64,000 bases of DNA from an uncultured Oscillibacter sp. Its GTDB lineage: Bacteria; Bacillota; Clostridia; Oscillospirales; Oscillospiraceae. The number at the start of each line of letters is the position of its first letter. Positions within the stretch are counted from its first letter, which is position 1. The notes under the pieces are model-generated. The model was not told the DNA's origin. It worked only from the letters and a program-made list of their open reading frames with translations, and made no database searches. The translations under genes and the position numbers were made by a program. The stretch lies in NCBI RefSeq assembly GCF_900544955.1, contig NZ_UQXD01000004.1, forward strand, positions 30,423-94,422, given 5' to 3'. Of the stretch, positions 51,465-59,991 are shown piece after piece.

Positions 51465-51952
51465 GGCGCCTCACCTCCCTCCACCGGCCCGTCCCGGAAC
51501 AGGCCGATCATCTTGTCGATGATCTGCAGCGAGGACAGCACGCCGGACAGCGGCAGGATGCAGTATGCGATCCACATGGGCATCTGCAGCGCGGGAGAAA
51601 TCTGGTAGGTATTCCGCAGCACCAGGGTGATGCCGTAATAGGTGACATAGACGTTCAGGGCCAGCATCCCCAAAAAGGAGATCAGGCGCATCCCCGTTCT
51701 GGCCCGCCTGCCGCAGCGCTCCAGCAGGAAGGTAAAGCCCAGGTGGGCGTCCCGCCGGATGCCCACGCTGCAGCCGATAAACACGGCGAACACCATCAAA
51801 AAGCGCGCGCTCTCCTCCGTCCAGAAAAGCGGGAGCTCCAGGACATAGCGAAACAGCACCTGGCAGAAGACGCACACCAGCATCGCCAGCATGGAGGCCG
51901 CCAGCACGACCTCGGACAGCTTATCCAACACCGCACAGAATTTTCGATACAT
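51461..51952 (-). CDS. TRAP transporter small permease (DctQ-like)
   Basis: 163 residues with four predicted helices, including FCQVLFRYVLELPLFWTEESARFLMVFAVFIGCS, whose core (PLFWTEE-A-RF) is the DctQ signature. Located between dctP and dctM as in most TRAP operons. Needed for assembly and substrate-binding-protein docking. Confidence 0.95.
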   Translation of the reverse strand: MYRKFCAVLDKLSEVVLAASMLAMLVCVFCQVLFRYVLELPLFWTEESARFLMVFAVFIGCSVGIRRDAHLGFTFLLERCGRRARTGMRLISFLGMLALNVYVTYYGITLVLRNTYQISPALQMPMWIAYCILPLSGVLSSLQIIDKMIGLFRDGPVEGGEAP

Positions 51953-52020
51953 GAGATCACCCTTTCCTCAAGAAGAAGGCCCGGCCGGCGGCGTTCCGCC
52001 GGCCGGGCTGTTGCATGCCA

Positions 52021-53169
52021 TCAGGGATGGAGGACGTCCGCCTCCGCCTCCGCGGTACACGCCAGTGCCTGATCCACCCACTGGTCCCCCAGGGTATCCC
52101 GCATGTAGCCGATGACGGCATCCTGACAGGCGTCCTTCAGCCGGGCCCGCTCGGAGGCGGGCATCACATAGACCTCCACGCCCTTTTCCGCCATATCGGA
52201 GAGGGAGTCGGTGGCCGCCAGCTCCTTGGGCGCCCGGAGGTAGTACTGCCAAATCCGGCCGCCGGCGGCGATCACGCCCCGGAACTCCTCCGACAGGCCG
52301 TTCCACGCCTTGTCGGAAATGCACAGCCAGGCGGAGCTGACGGTGTGCTGGTCCACCGTCAGGTAATCCAGCACCTCGTAGAAATTCATGGAGTACATGA
52401 CGTCGGGAGAGTTCTCAAAGCCGTCGATGACGTTCTGCTCCAGGGCGTTGTAGACCTCGCTGCCGGACATGGGCGTGGGGTTGGCCCCCAGGGCGGTCAT
52501 CATATTCAGGTACACCGGCGTCTCCATGACCCGGATTTTCATCCCCTTCAGGTCCTCCAGGGTCTGAATCTGCTTGGCGCTGGTGGCAAAGGAGCGGAAG
52601 CCGTCCTCGCCGATGCCCAGCGCCCGGGCGGTGGTGGTCTTGTACAGCTCCGCCTTCAAGGCGGCGCCGAAGTCGCCGTCAAACACCTGCCAGGCCACCG
52701 GCCCGGAGGAGAACAGATAGGGAATGGCCAGCACCGCCATGGGGGGCACAAAGCCCGCCAGAGTGCCGTCGGTGATGGTGCACAGGTCCAGGTCTCCCGC
52801 CGCCACCAAGGAGAAGGAGTCCCCCTCGCTGCCAAGCTGCTTGGAGGGGTAGAGCTGAATCTGCACCAGGCCGTTGGTGGAGGCCTCCACATAGTCCCGG
52901 AACGCGGCGGCGGCCCGCCACTCCACGTTGTCCCCGGCCGGGGAGGCCAGGGAGAAGCGCAGCGTGACCTCGGGTGTCACGCCGGTGTAGTTCCCCTCCA
53001 GCTCCGGGTAGGTCTCCACATACTCCACCACCGTCTTTGCCTCGCCGCCCGCCCCGTCGGAGGTCCCGCCCCCGGCGGCCTGGCCGGCCGTATTTTTGCT
53101 GGTATCCAGGCATCCGCAGAGGGAGAGTACCATTGCCAGGGAGAGCATCCATGCAATTGTCTTTTTCAT
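52021..53169 (-). CDS. TRAP transporter substrate-binding lipoprotein (DctP-like)
   Basis: 382 residues. Lipoprotein signal MKKTIAWMLSLAMVLSLCGC with Cys-20 as the lipidation site, a Gly/Ser/Thr linker, then the DctP fold: VTLRFSLASPAGDN, LGSEGDSFSLVAAGDLDLCT, MKIRVMETPVYLNMMTALGANPTPMSGSEVYNAL, conserved Arg in IRVMETP that binds the ligand carboxylate. It captures a carboxylate-bearing substrate outside the cell and delivers it to DctQM. Confidence 0.95.
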   Translation of the reverse strand: MKKTIAWMLSLAMVLSLCGCLDTSKNTAGQAAGGGTSDGAGGEAKTVVEYVETYPELEGNYTGVTPEVTLRFSLASPAGDNVEWRAAAAFRDYVEASTNGLVQIQLYPSKQLGSEGDSFSLVAAGDLDLCTITDGTLAGFVPPMAVLAIPYLFSSGPVAWQVFDGDFGAALKAELYKTTTARALGIGEDGFRSFATSAKQIQTLEDLKGMKIRVMETPVYLNMMTALGANPTPMSGSEVYNALEQNVIDGFENSPDVMYSMNFYEVLDYLTVDQHTVSSAWLCISDKAWNGLSEEFRGVIAAGGRIWQYYLRAPKELAATDSLSDMAEKGVEVYVMPASERARLKDACQDAVIGYMRDTLGDQWVDQALACTAEAEADVLHP

Positions 53170-53226
53170 CGTATTCCTTCCTCTCTTCTTTCTGATTGTG
53201 GAGCCGCCCGCCGGGCCGGCCGTGGG

Positions 53227-54369
53227 TCAAACTTTGTCGCAGCGGTATTTTTCAATCGCCCTGTCATCCACCTCGATGCCAAGGCCCGGCTTCATGGGGA
53301 CGGCGGCGTAGCCGTTCACCGCCGGGATGTCGTCCCGGACGATCTCCCGCCGGATGGGCGTGTCCCACACGCAGTACTCCAGCAGGCAGGCGTTGGGAAT
53401 GGAGGCGATCAAGTGCAGGGAGGCCGCCTCCACAATGCCGGAGCTCCAGCAGTGGGGCACCACGTTGATGCCGTTGATTCCCGCGTGGGTGGCAATCCGC
53501 TTGGCCTCCGTCAGGCCGCCGCAGCGGGTGACGTCCGGCTGGACGAAGCCCACCTTCACATAGTCGATGAGCTGCTTGAAGCCAAAGCGGGTGGTCTCGT
53601 TCTCCCCGCAGACGATGCGGGTGTGGGTGCTCTCCACCAGCTTTTTGTAGCCCTCGTAGTCGTGGGGCCACAGGGCCTCCTCCACCGCGTAGGGCGAAAA
53701 CTCCTCCAATGCGTGGACCAGCTGAATCCGGGAGGCGGCGTCAATGGTCACCTCCGCCGACGGAATAAAGCCCACGTCCAGCAGCAGGTCCATCTCCTCT
53801 CCCACCGCCTCCCTGGCGGCCTTCACCAGCGCGATGTTCTCCTTCATCCCCAGCTCGAAGCCGCCCCAGCCCAGCTTCACGGCGGTATAGCCCTGTTCCT
53901 TCCACTTGAGGGCCTCCTCCGCCGCCTCCGCCGGCGTATAGGGCATCAGCGTGCTGGCGTAGCAGCGCACCTTGTCCCGGTACATGCCGCCCAGCAGCTT
54001 CCAGATGGGCTGGCCGGTGGCCTTGCCGATGATGTCCCAAATGGCGATGTCGATGCCGCTCATGGCCTGGATGGCGGCGCCGTGCTGGCCGTAAAACAGG
54101 CTGGCCAGGTACATATCGTCCCAGATCTTCTCCACCTCGAAGGGGTCCTTCCCCACCACCGCGGCAGACAGTCCCTGGCAGATGCGGTGGGACACCGGTG
54201 AGTCGATGATGGCCTTCACCACCCAGGGGGCGGAGTCCACCTCTCCATAGCCCACAATCCCCTCATCCGTGTAGACCTTGATGATGATGCCGTCCTGAGC
54301 GCTGTCGTTGATCAGCAGAATCTCCCCCGGCTGCCGCACCGGAATCGCTTCGACCTTTGTAATCTTCAT
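53227..54369 (-). CDS. Enolase-superfamily enzyme (mandelate racemase/muconate-lactonizing type)
   Basis: 380 residues from ATG 54369 behind GGAGGGAAGGGT. Capping domain MKITKVEAIPVRQPG..VGYGEVD. Barrel motifs: YTAVKLGWGG (base region), metal ligands in LLLDVGF, VEEALWPHD and CGENETTRFG, VQPDVTRCGG, and His in PHCWSSG, the layout of the mandelate racemase subgroup (acid-sugar dehydratases and racemases). Precise substrate unknown. First gene of the TRAP/D-aminoacylase operon. Confidence 0.9.
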   Translation of the reverse strand: MKITKVEAIPVRQPGEILLINDSAQDGIIIKVYTDEGIVGYGEVDSAPWVVKAIIDSPVSHRICQGLSAAVVGKDPFEVEKIWDDMYLASLFYGQHGAAIQAMSGIDIAIWDIIGKATGQPIWKLLGGMYRDKVRCYASTLMPYTPAEAAEEALKWKEQGYTAVKLGWGGFELGMKENIALVKAAREAVGEEMDLLLDVGFIPSAEVTIDAASRIQLVHALEEFSPYAVEEALWPHDYEGYKKLVESTHTRIVCGENETTRFGFKQLIDYVKVGFVQPDVTRCGGLTEAKRIATHAGINGINVVPHCWSSGIVEAASLHLIASIPNACLLEYCVWDTPIRREIVRDDIPAVNGYAAVPMKPGLGIEVDDRAIEKYRCDKV

Positions 54370-54458
54370 ACCCTTCCCTCCATGTTCCCATGATGCGTCT
54401 CGCGCGCCAAACTCCCGGCTCCGCAGCCGCGGCGCCCGGAAGCTCCGGCTACGGTTTG

Positions 54459-54505
54459 ATTGTATCATTTCGCTTGCTGATTGTAAACTGTATATTGTCA
54501 ACAAT
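54459..54505 (-). promoter_or_regulatory. Catabolic-operon promoter with GntR operator
   Basis: Minus strand: -35 TTTACA at 54487-54482, 17-bp spacer, -10 TACAAT at 54464-54459. The dyad ATTGT-NN-ACAAT at 54494-54505 lies 6 bp upstream of the -35. The same dyad is at the gntR promoter. The enolase-family start codon is 90 bp downstream of the -10. Confidence 0.7.
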
Positions 54506-54552
54506 TTTAACGGGATTTTGATACATTTCGCACAAGCCGTCCCCACGCAGAA

Positions 54553-54583
54553 GAAGACCGCGGCTCTGAGAGCCGCGGTCTTC
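54553..54583 (-). terminator. Terminator after rsfS
   Basis: GAAGACCGCGGCTC/GAGCCGCGGTCTTC stem, TGA loop, 20 bp after the rsfS stop; the minus-strand tail is TTCTGCG, only weakly T-rich. Confidence 0.7.
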
Positions 54584-54602
54584 CGCACAGTTCTTTTCGA
54601 TT

Positions 54603-54965
54603 TCAGTCCGCCGTCAGCACGCCGCTCAAGTCCAGGGGCTTGCCGTCGTGCCACAGCCGCTCCAGGGAGTAGAACTCCCGTGCCTCTTCGGAGAACACGT
54701 GGACCACCACGCAGCCGTAGTCCAGCAGCACCCAAGTGCCGTCCCGGTAGCCCTCCCGGCGCAGGGGGTCCTCCCCCGCCTGCTCCTTCATGGCCTTTTC
54801 CACGGAGCCGCACAGGGCGTTGATCTGCGTGTTGGAGCTGCCGGTGGCGATGACGAAATAATCCGCCAGGGTGGTCTGCTCCGTCACTTCAATGGCGCTG
54901 ATCTCCTTGCCCTTCTTCTCATCCAGGGCCTTGGCGGCAATGATTGCCAATTCTTTCGGTGTCAT
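54603..54965 (-). CDS. rsfS: Ribosomal silencing factor RsfS
   Basis: 120 residues: MTPKELAIIAAKALDEKKG, DYFVIATGSSNTQINALCGSVEK, GTWVLLDYGCVVVHVFSEEAREFYSLERLW. The DYFVI and D-Y-G-x-V-V-V-H-x-F motifs define the family (also called RsfA/YbeB). It binds uL14 on the 50S subunit and blocks subunit joining under starvation. Last gene of a housekeeping cluster that runs from smc; 26 bp after the LCP gene. Confidence 0.97.
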   Translation of the reverse strand: MTPKELAIIAAKALDEKKGKEISAIEVTEQTTLADYFVIATGSSNTQINALCGSVEKAMKEQAGEDPLRREGYRDGTWVLLDYGCVVVHVFSEEAREFYSLERLWHDGKPLDLSGVLTAD

Positions 54966-54991
54966 TCCATACTTCCTTTCCTATTTGGTCC

Positions 54992-56623
54992 TCATGCCGC
55001 CGGCGGCGGCTCAATGATGGAGAAATTCGGCTCCGTGGGCACCTCCGGCTCTGTGGCGGGAGGCTCCCCGCCGCCCTCCGGCGGCGTGACCGGGTTCGTG
55101 GTCCCGGACTGGGACGTGCCCGGGTCCGTGGTGCCGGGATCTGTGGTGCCGGGCTGGGAGGTTCCGGGATCCGTGGTACCCGGCTGGCTGGTGCCGGGCT
55201 GACTGGTCCCCGGGTCCGTGGTACCCGGCTGGCTGGTGCCGGGCTGGTTGGTCCCTGGGTCCGTGGTGCCCGGCTGGTCGGTCCCGGGCTGACTGGTCCC
55301 CGGGTCCGTGGTGCCGGGCTGGCTGGTGCCGGGGTCTGTGGTCCCGGGGTCTGTGGCGGTACCGATGATCTCCCCGGTCTCCGGGTCGATGATGTTGCCG
55401 TTTTCATCCACCACCGGCTCGTCCGTGGGCTCCTCCGCGGGTTTGGCGGGCTTCACCGGCGGCTTGGCGGCGGTGCTGTCCTCCACGTGGCCGGTGGTGG
55501 AGCTGATGGAGCCGTCGGCATTGACGGACATGATGTCCAAATCCCGCAGCGTAGACGGCTCCACGAAGGGGCTGAGGGAATTGTTCACCAGGTCCAGCAG
55601 CTCCCGGGCCTTGGGCACCACGTAGGACTGCATGTTCTTCACCGTCCGGCTCCAGCAGCTGGCCGGCGTGTTGGGCATGGTGACGAAGTTCACGTTCTCC
55701 ACGCTGAGGCCCCCCAGCACCGCCTGCTGGCCGAACCATAAAAGCTCGTTGAAGGACAGGTCCGTCTCCACGTTTTTCTGGAACACCTGGGCAAACTGTC
55801 CGATCTTGGTGACGTTCTTCACCTGGAGCAGCTGCTCCACCACGGCCTTCAAAAAGGCCTGCTGGGTCTTGATCCGGCCCAGGTCGGCGTCGGGATAGCC
55901 GTTGCCGCGGTTGTCGTGGCGCCAGCGGATCACGCCCATGGCGGCCTCACCGTCCAGCTTCTGATAGCCCTTGTCCACGTCGATGACCAGGTCCTGATAG
56001 GGGTCCTTGTACTTCATGTCCCGGGGCACGTCGAAGTACACGCCGCCCATGGCGTCCACGATCTCCCCGATGGCCTCCCACTCCACGATGATCTGGTAAT
56101 CCGGCTCGAAACCCACCAGCTGGGAGATCTCCTTGTAGACCGCCTGGATGCCCTTGTCCCCGCCGCCGTACCAGTTGTAGACGGAGTTGATCTTCTTCAG
56201 ATCCCAGGAGACGTTCACCATGGTGTCCCGGGGGATGGACATGACGGTGGCCTTCTGGTTGGTGACGTCGTAGCTGGCCAGCAGCATGGTGTCCGTGTTG
56301 CCGCCGCCGCCGGTGTCCCGGCCCAGGATGAGGACGGTGTAGTAGGCGTCGGACTTCCGGGCACCCCCCGCCTTGGGCTGGACGCCCTCGCCGTAGTCGA
56401 TGCCGCCGCCCTCCTGGGTGGGGCGGTTGTCCCGGTTGGGAATCTCTGGCTGGACGAACAGGCTCTGGCAGGCGGCCACCACCGCCAGTACCACCGCCAG
56501 CAAAACCGCCACCGCGGCCAGCAGCTTCTGCTGCCGGGTCAGGCGGCTCTTCCTCTTCTGCTTTTTCGGCTGCTCTCCCAGCCGGTTCCCGCCCGTCTTT
56601 TTCTCTTCTCTGCGTCTTTCCAC
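54992..56623 (-). CDS. LytR-CpsA-Psr family protein with TDPGTSQPG repeats
   Basis: 543 residues from GTG 56623. Basic cytoplasmic start, one membrane helix (about 34-56, LLAAVAVLLAVVLAVVAAC), then the LCP domain (about 88-260) with LGRDTGGGGNTDTMLLASY, MSIPRDTMV and RWRHDNRGNGYPDADLGRIKTQQAFL. LCP proteins transfer glycopolymers to peptidoglycan. The C-terminal 130 residues are low complexity, with about 14 copies of a [T/S]DPGTSQPG-like 5-10-residue unit, probably a wall-spanning spacer that is prone to length change. Clusters with nadD-yqeK and rsfS. Confidence 0.93.
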   Translation of the reverse strand: MERRREEKKTGGNRLGEQPKKQKRKSRLTRQQKLLAAVAVLLAVVLAVVAACQSLFVQPEIPNRDNRPTQEGGGIDYGEGVQPKAGGARKSDAYYTVLILGRDTGGGGNTDTMLLASYDVTNQKATVMSIPRDTMVNVSWDLKKINSVYNWYGGGDKGIQAVYKEISQLVGFEPDYQIIVEWEAIGEIVDAMGGVYFDVPRDMKYKDPYQDLVIDVDKGYQKLDGEAAMGVIRWRHDNRGNGYPDADLGRIKTQQAFLKAVVEQLLQVKNVTKIGQFAQVFQKNVETDLSFNELLWFGQQAVLGGLSVENVNFVTMPNTPASCWSRTVKNMQSYVVPKARELLDLVNNSLSPFVEPSTLRDLDIMSVNADGSISSTTGHVEDSTAAKPPVKPAKPAEEPTDEPVVDENGNIIDPETGEIIGTATDPGTTDPGTSQPGTTDPGTSQPGTDQPGTTDPGTNQPGTSQPGTTDPGTSQPGTSQPGTTDPGTSQPGTTDPGTTDPGTSQSGTTNPVTPPEGGGEPPATEPEVPTEPNFSIIEPPPAA

Positions 56624-56630
56624 GTCGTCT

Positions 56631-57821
56631 CTATCCTTTCAGCGCGTCCCGGGCCTCCAGCGTGGCGCGGTGCACCGGGTTTCCCATGGCCTCCATCTCC
56701 TGGACGGTCATCTCCAGGCCCAGCAAAAGCCCCTTGTCCAAATCCTCATAGCACGTCCGGCGGAGCGCCTCCACCCCCGGGAAATCCCGGGAGGGCTCGA
56801 TATAGTCCGCCAGGTAGAGGATTTTTTCCAGCAGCGTCATGCCCGCCCGCCCGGTGGTGTGCCACCAGATGGCGCCGTAAATCTCGTCGTCCACGCCGAA
56901 CACCTCCCGGGCCAGGGCGGCGCCGGTCTTGGCGTGGAGGAGCTTCAGCGCCTGCTGCTCCAGCTCGTCCAGGGCGATGCCGTACCGGCGGCACAGCTCC
57001 AGCTGGGCGGCCATGTCCAGCCGCTTCGTGCAGTCGTGGAGCAGCGCCGCCACCCGGGCCTTTTCCACGTCGGCGCCGTAGCGCTCCGCCAGGCGGATGG
57101 CCTCCTGCTCCGTTCCCAGGACGTGGGGAATGCGCTTGTGCTTCAAATAGCTGAGGGCCACCGGCCGCAGCTCCCGCAGCGGCAGACGCCGCAGGTCCGC
57201 CCGGGTGTCGTACAGCCCCTCCCGCAGGATATAGCCGTAGACCGCCGGGGGCAGCAGGTTGGCCCCCCGCCCCGCCGCCAGAAGCTCCCGCAGCTCCGTG
57301 GAGGACACGTCCACCACGCCGGGGATGGTGAGGGTGAAGAGCCGGGCCTGGGGATAGGTCCGGTAGAGGTAGTCCCGCTGGACGGAGAACAGCTCCTCCG
57401 TGTCCGCCTCGGTGCGCCCGAAGGCGGCCACGCCCGCCAGGGACAAAATCCGCTCCGGCTGGTGCCAGTTCTGCAGGGTGAGGAACATGTCCGTCCCCAC
57501 CAGCAGCCACAGCTCCTCCGCCGGATACCGGCTTCTCAGCTGCTCCAGAGTGTCGGCGGTGTAGCTGGCGCCCTCCCGCCGGGCCTCCAGGTCCAGCACC
57601 TCCGCCCGGTCCCCCAGCCCCAGCTGCTCCGCCGCCAGACGGGTCATCTCCAGACGCTGCTCCGGCGTGGGGCTCCCGGCGGGCAGGTGCTTGTGGGGCG
57701 GCAGCCCCGCCGGGATGAACAGCAGCCGATCCAGTTTCAGCAGCTCGAACACCGCCCGGGCCGCCGTCACATGGCCCAGATGGGGCGGATTGAAGGTGCC
57801 GCCGTAAATGCCGATCTTCAT
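56631..57821 (-). CDS. NadD-YqeK fusion: NaMN adenylyltransferase plus Ap4A hydrolase-like HD domain
   Basis: 396 residues from ATG 57821. N-terminal 200 residues are NadD: MKIGIYGGTFNPPHLGHV (HxGH motif), LLVGTDMF, DVSSTELREL (SSTxIR-like). C-terminal 190 residues are a YqeK-type HD hydrolase: ALLHDCTKRL (HD pair), AIWWHTTGRAGM, LADYIEPSRDFPGV. In most Firmicutes nadD and yqeK are adjacent separate genes; here they are one frame with no internal start. It makes NaAD from NaMN; the HD domain cleaves dinucleoside tetraphosphates. Confidence 0.93.
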   Translation of the reverse strand: MKIGIYGGTFNPPHLGHVTAARAVFELLKLDRLLFIPAGLPPHKHLPAGSPTPEQRLEMTRLAAEQLGLGDRAEVLDLEARREGASYTADTLEQLRSRYPAEELWLLVGTDMFLTLQNWHQPERILSLAGVAAFGRTEADTEELFSVQRDYLYRTYPQARLFTLTIPGVVDVSSTELRELLAAGRGANLLPPAVYGYILREGLYDTRADLRRLPLRELRPVALSYLKHKRIPHVLGTEQEAIRLAERYGADVEKARVAALLHDCTKRLDMAAQLELCRRYGIALDELEQQALKLLHAKTGAALAREVFGVDDEIYGAIWWHTTGRAGMTLLEKILYLADYIEPSRDFPGVEALRRTCYEDLDKGLLLGLEMTVQEMEAMGNPVHRATLEARDALKG

Positions 57822-57957
57822 GGAATCTCCTCTTTTTCCAGTTTCTTGGCGCCCCGCGGAAGCGGCCAGCGGAAGCTGCGCCGCCTGCGGGGAATCCCTC
57901 CGGCGCCCGGGGCGCCGCCCCCGGCGAACGCCCGGAGGCACCGGAGGTCCAGCGGCC

Positions 57958-58287
57958 TCACAAAGGCCGCTTTTTCAGCGTCTTGACCAGCTGAATCCGC
58001 TTGTCCTTGGGCTTGGAGTGGCTCTCCCGGTACAGCACAAATTTCGTGCCGATGACCTGGACCACCTCGCTGCGGGTGGCCTTGGCCAGCTCCGCCGCCG
58101 CCAAGCGGGCGTCATAGTCGATGTTGTTGTCCAGGACCCGGCCCTTGATGAGCTCCCGGGCCTCCAGGGCGTCGTCGGCCTGCCGGATCAGGTTCTCCCC
58201 GATGCCGTCCTTGCCGATCTGGAGGATGGTGTCCAGGGTGTTGGCCAGTCCCCGGAGCTGGGCCCGCTGCTTGCTTGTCAATTCCAT
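57958..58287 (-). CDS. yhbY: YhbY-family RNA-binding protein (CRM domain)
   Basis: 109 residues, ATG 58287 behind AGGAG. MELTSKQRAQLRGLANTLDT, IGKDGIGENLIRQADDALEARELIK and ATRSEVVQVIGTKFVLYRES: the CRS1/YhbY fold with its G-K-D-G-[IL] loop. Associates with pre-50S ribosomal particles. Precedes nadD-yqeK in the usual Firmicutes order (yhbY-nadD-yqeK-LCP-rsfS). Confidence 0.95.
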   Translation of the reverse strand: MELTSKQRAQLRGLANTLDTILQIGKDGIGENLIRQADDALEARELIKGRVLDNNIDYDARLAAAELAKATRSEVVQVIGTKFVLYRESHSKPKDKRIQLVKTLKKRPL

Positions 58288-58316
58288 GTTGTTCTCCTAA
58301 ATATCATAATAGACGC

Positions 58317-58907
58317 TCAATTCCCCAGATAAGTTGCAAGCTTTTCCGCAAAAACCGCCAGAGCCCTGCCCCGGTGGGAAATTTCACTCTTCTCCTCCGC
58401 CGTCAGCTGGCCGAAGGTCTTGGCCCGCTCCGGCACGAAAAACACCGGGTCGTAGCCGAAGCCGCCCTCCCCCATGGGGGCGAAGGCGATGGTGCCGTCG
58501 CACCGGCCCTCCGCCGTCAGCTCGTCGCCGTTGGGGAAGGCGCAGGCGATGGCGCAGGCAAAGTGGGCAGCCCGGGTGGTCTGGCCCCGCATGGTCTGCA
58601 GCAGCAGGGTGTAGCGCCCCCTGTCGTCCAGGCCCTCCCCGCCGTACCGGGCGGAGTAGACCCCGGGCCCGCCGTTCAGGGCGTCCACGCAGAGGCCGGA
58701 GTCGTCCGCGATGGCGGGCAAGCCCGCCGCGGCGCAGATGGCCTTGGCCTTCAGCATGGCGTTTTCGGCAAAGGTGGTGCCCGTCTCCTCCACGTCCACG
58801 GTGATACCCAGATCCCCGGGGCTCACCACCTCCACGCCGAAGCGGGACAAAATCTCCCCCATCTCTCTCAGCTTTCCCGGATTGTGGGTGGCAAGTACAA
58901 ATTTCAT
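58317..58907 (-). CDS. rdgB: XTP/dITP diphosphatase (RdgB/HAM1)
   Basis: 196 residues from ATG 58907: MKFVLATHNPGKLREM, TFAENAMLKAKA, ADDSGLCVDALNGGPGVYSARY, GFGYDPVFFVP, KSEISHRGRAL. All HAM1 motifs are intact. It removes non-canonical purine nucleotides. The ATG overlaps the upstream PQ-loop-like gene stop (TGATG). Confidence 0.96.
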   Translation of the reverse strand: MKFVLATHNPGKLREMGEILSRFGVEVVSPGDLGITVDVEETGTTFAENAMLKAKAICAAAGLPAIADDSGLCVDALNGGPGVYSARYGGEGLDDRGRYTLLLQTMRGQTTRAAHFACAIACAFPNGDELTAEGRCDGTIAFAPMGEGGFGYDPVFFVPERAKTFGQLTAEEKSEISHRGRALAVFAEKLATYLGN

Positions 58908-59194
58908 CAAAATTCCTCCTCCAGTTGGGCCAGCCGGTCCAGTTTCCGGTTCCGCAGCGTCAGCGTCAGGTCCACCGCCACCATCAGGATGTCCACCACG
59001 TAAAACGCCGCCACATAGGTCACGTTTCCGCTGAGGAACTTCCCCGCCAGGCCGCAGAGATATCCCGCGATGATGCACAGCTCAAAGACCGCGCTCTTGC
59101 CCCGGGCCGTGCGGGAGCGAAGCGATTTGGCGATGTTGAAGGGCCAGGACAGGCCAAAGCAGATCAGCATCAGCATTTCAAACACCTGCGCCAT
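58907..59194 (-). CDS. Small membrane protein, PQ-loop (SemiSWEET)-like
   Basis: 95 residues; three hydrophobic segments (FEMLMLICFGLSWPFNIAKS, VFELCIIAGYLCGLAGKFL, AAFYVVDILMVAVDLTLTL). The WPFNIAKSLRSRTARGKS segment recalls the PQ-loop of SemiSWEET-type transporters. Function unknown. Four bases after the rph stop and overlapping rdgB, so co-translated with both. Confidence 0.65.
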   Translation of the reverse strand: MAQVFEMLMLICFGLSWPFNIAKSLRSRTARGKSAVFELCIIAGYLCGLAGKFLSGNVTYVAAFYVVDILMVAVDLTLTLRNRKLDRLAQLEEEF

Positions 59195-59198
59195 TCCC

Positions 59199-59915
59199 TC
59201 AGCCCTCCAGAACCTGCCTCTGTATCTCCAGCAGCTCCCGGCAGCCCTTGGCGCACAGGCGCACCAGCTCCTGCTGCTCCGCCAGGGTGAAGGCCCGGCC
59301 CTCGCCGGTGCCCTGGAGCTCCACCAGCTCCCCCGCCCCGTTCATCACGCAGTTCAAATCCACCTGGGCCCGGCTGTCCTCGCTGTACCGGAGGTCCAGC
59401 AGCGCGGCGTCCTCCACGATGCCGGCGGAGACGCCGGCCACGGGGCAGCGGATGGGATTCTCCGCCAGAACGCCCCGCTCCACCAGTCCCCGGCAGGCCA
59501 GCGCCAGGGCCAGAAACCCGCCGGTGACGGAGGCGGTCCGGGTGCCGCCGTCCCCCTGGAGCACGTCGCAGTCCACGGTGATGGTCCGCTCCCCCAGCTT
59601 CCCCAGGTCCACAGCGGCCCGGAGGGACCGGCCCACCAGCCGCTGAATCTCCGCACTGCGGGGGGAGAGCTTCAGCTTGGCCACATCCCGGCGGGTCCGC
59701 TCTCGGTTGGCCCGGGGCAGCATGGAATACTCCGCCGTCACCCAGCCGGTGCCCTCGGGCACGTGGGGCGGCGCTTTGTCCTCCACGCTGGCGCAGCAGA
59801 GCACCATGGTGTCGCCGCACCGGATGAGGCAGCTCCCCTCCGCAAATTTCACAAAATCGGTGGTGATGTCGACAGGGCGCAGCTCGTCAAACGCCCGTCC
59901 GTCCACTCTGGTCAT
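59199..59915 (-). CDS. rph: Ribonuclease PH
   Basis: 238 residues from ATG 59915 (MTRVDGRAFDELRP); GGAGGAGATCGCGC precedes. Motifs: GSCLIRCGDTMVLC, GWVTAEYSMLPRANRERTRRD, RSAEIQRLVGRSLRAAVDL, DCDVLQGDGGTRTASVTGG, LDLRYSEDSRAQVDLN. Trims the 3' ends of tRNA precursors by phosphorolysis. Full length. Confidence 0.97.
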   Translation of the reverse strand: MTRVDGRAFDELRPVDITTDFVKFAEGSCLIRCGDTMVLCCASVEDKAPPHVPEGTGWVTAEYSMLPRANRERTRRDVAKLKLSPRSAEIQRLVGRSLRAAVDLGKLGERTITVDCDVLQGDGGTRTASVTGGFLALALACRGLVERGVLAENPIRCPVAGVSAGIVEDAALLDLRYSEDSRAQVDLNCVMNGAGELVELQGTGEGRAFTLAEQQELVRLCAKGCRELLEIQRQVLEG

Positions 59916-59991
59916 GCGCGATCTCCTCCTGTTTCCAAACGATTCCGGCCGCGGCCCCATGTCCGGGGACGCGCGGCGCCCCTCCGTCCCG

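Noticed and set aside
48213..51608. 1,131-codon open frame on the plus strand opposite the D-aminoacylase and TRAP genes
   Set aside because: Antisense shadow: His/Gly/Gln-rich, no recognisable domains, no ribosome site, and the opposite strand encodes clear protein families.
55090..55360. Short tandem repeats resembling a minisatellite or CRISPR
   Set aside because: They are in-frame codons for the TDPGTSQPG tail of the LCP protein.
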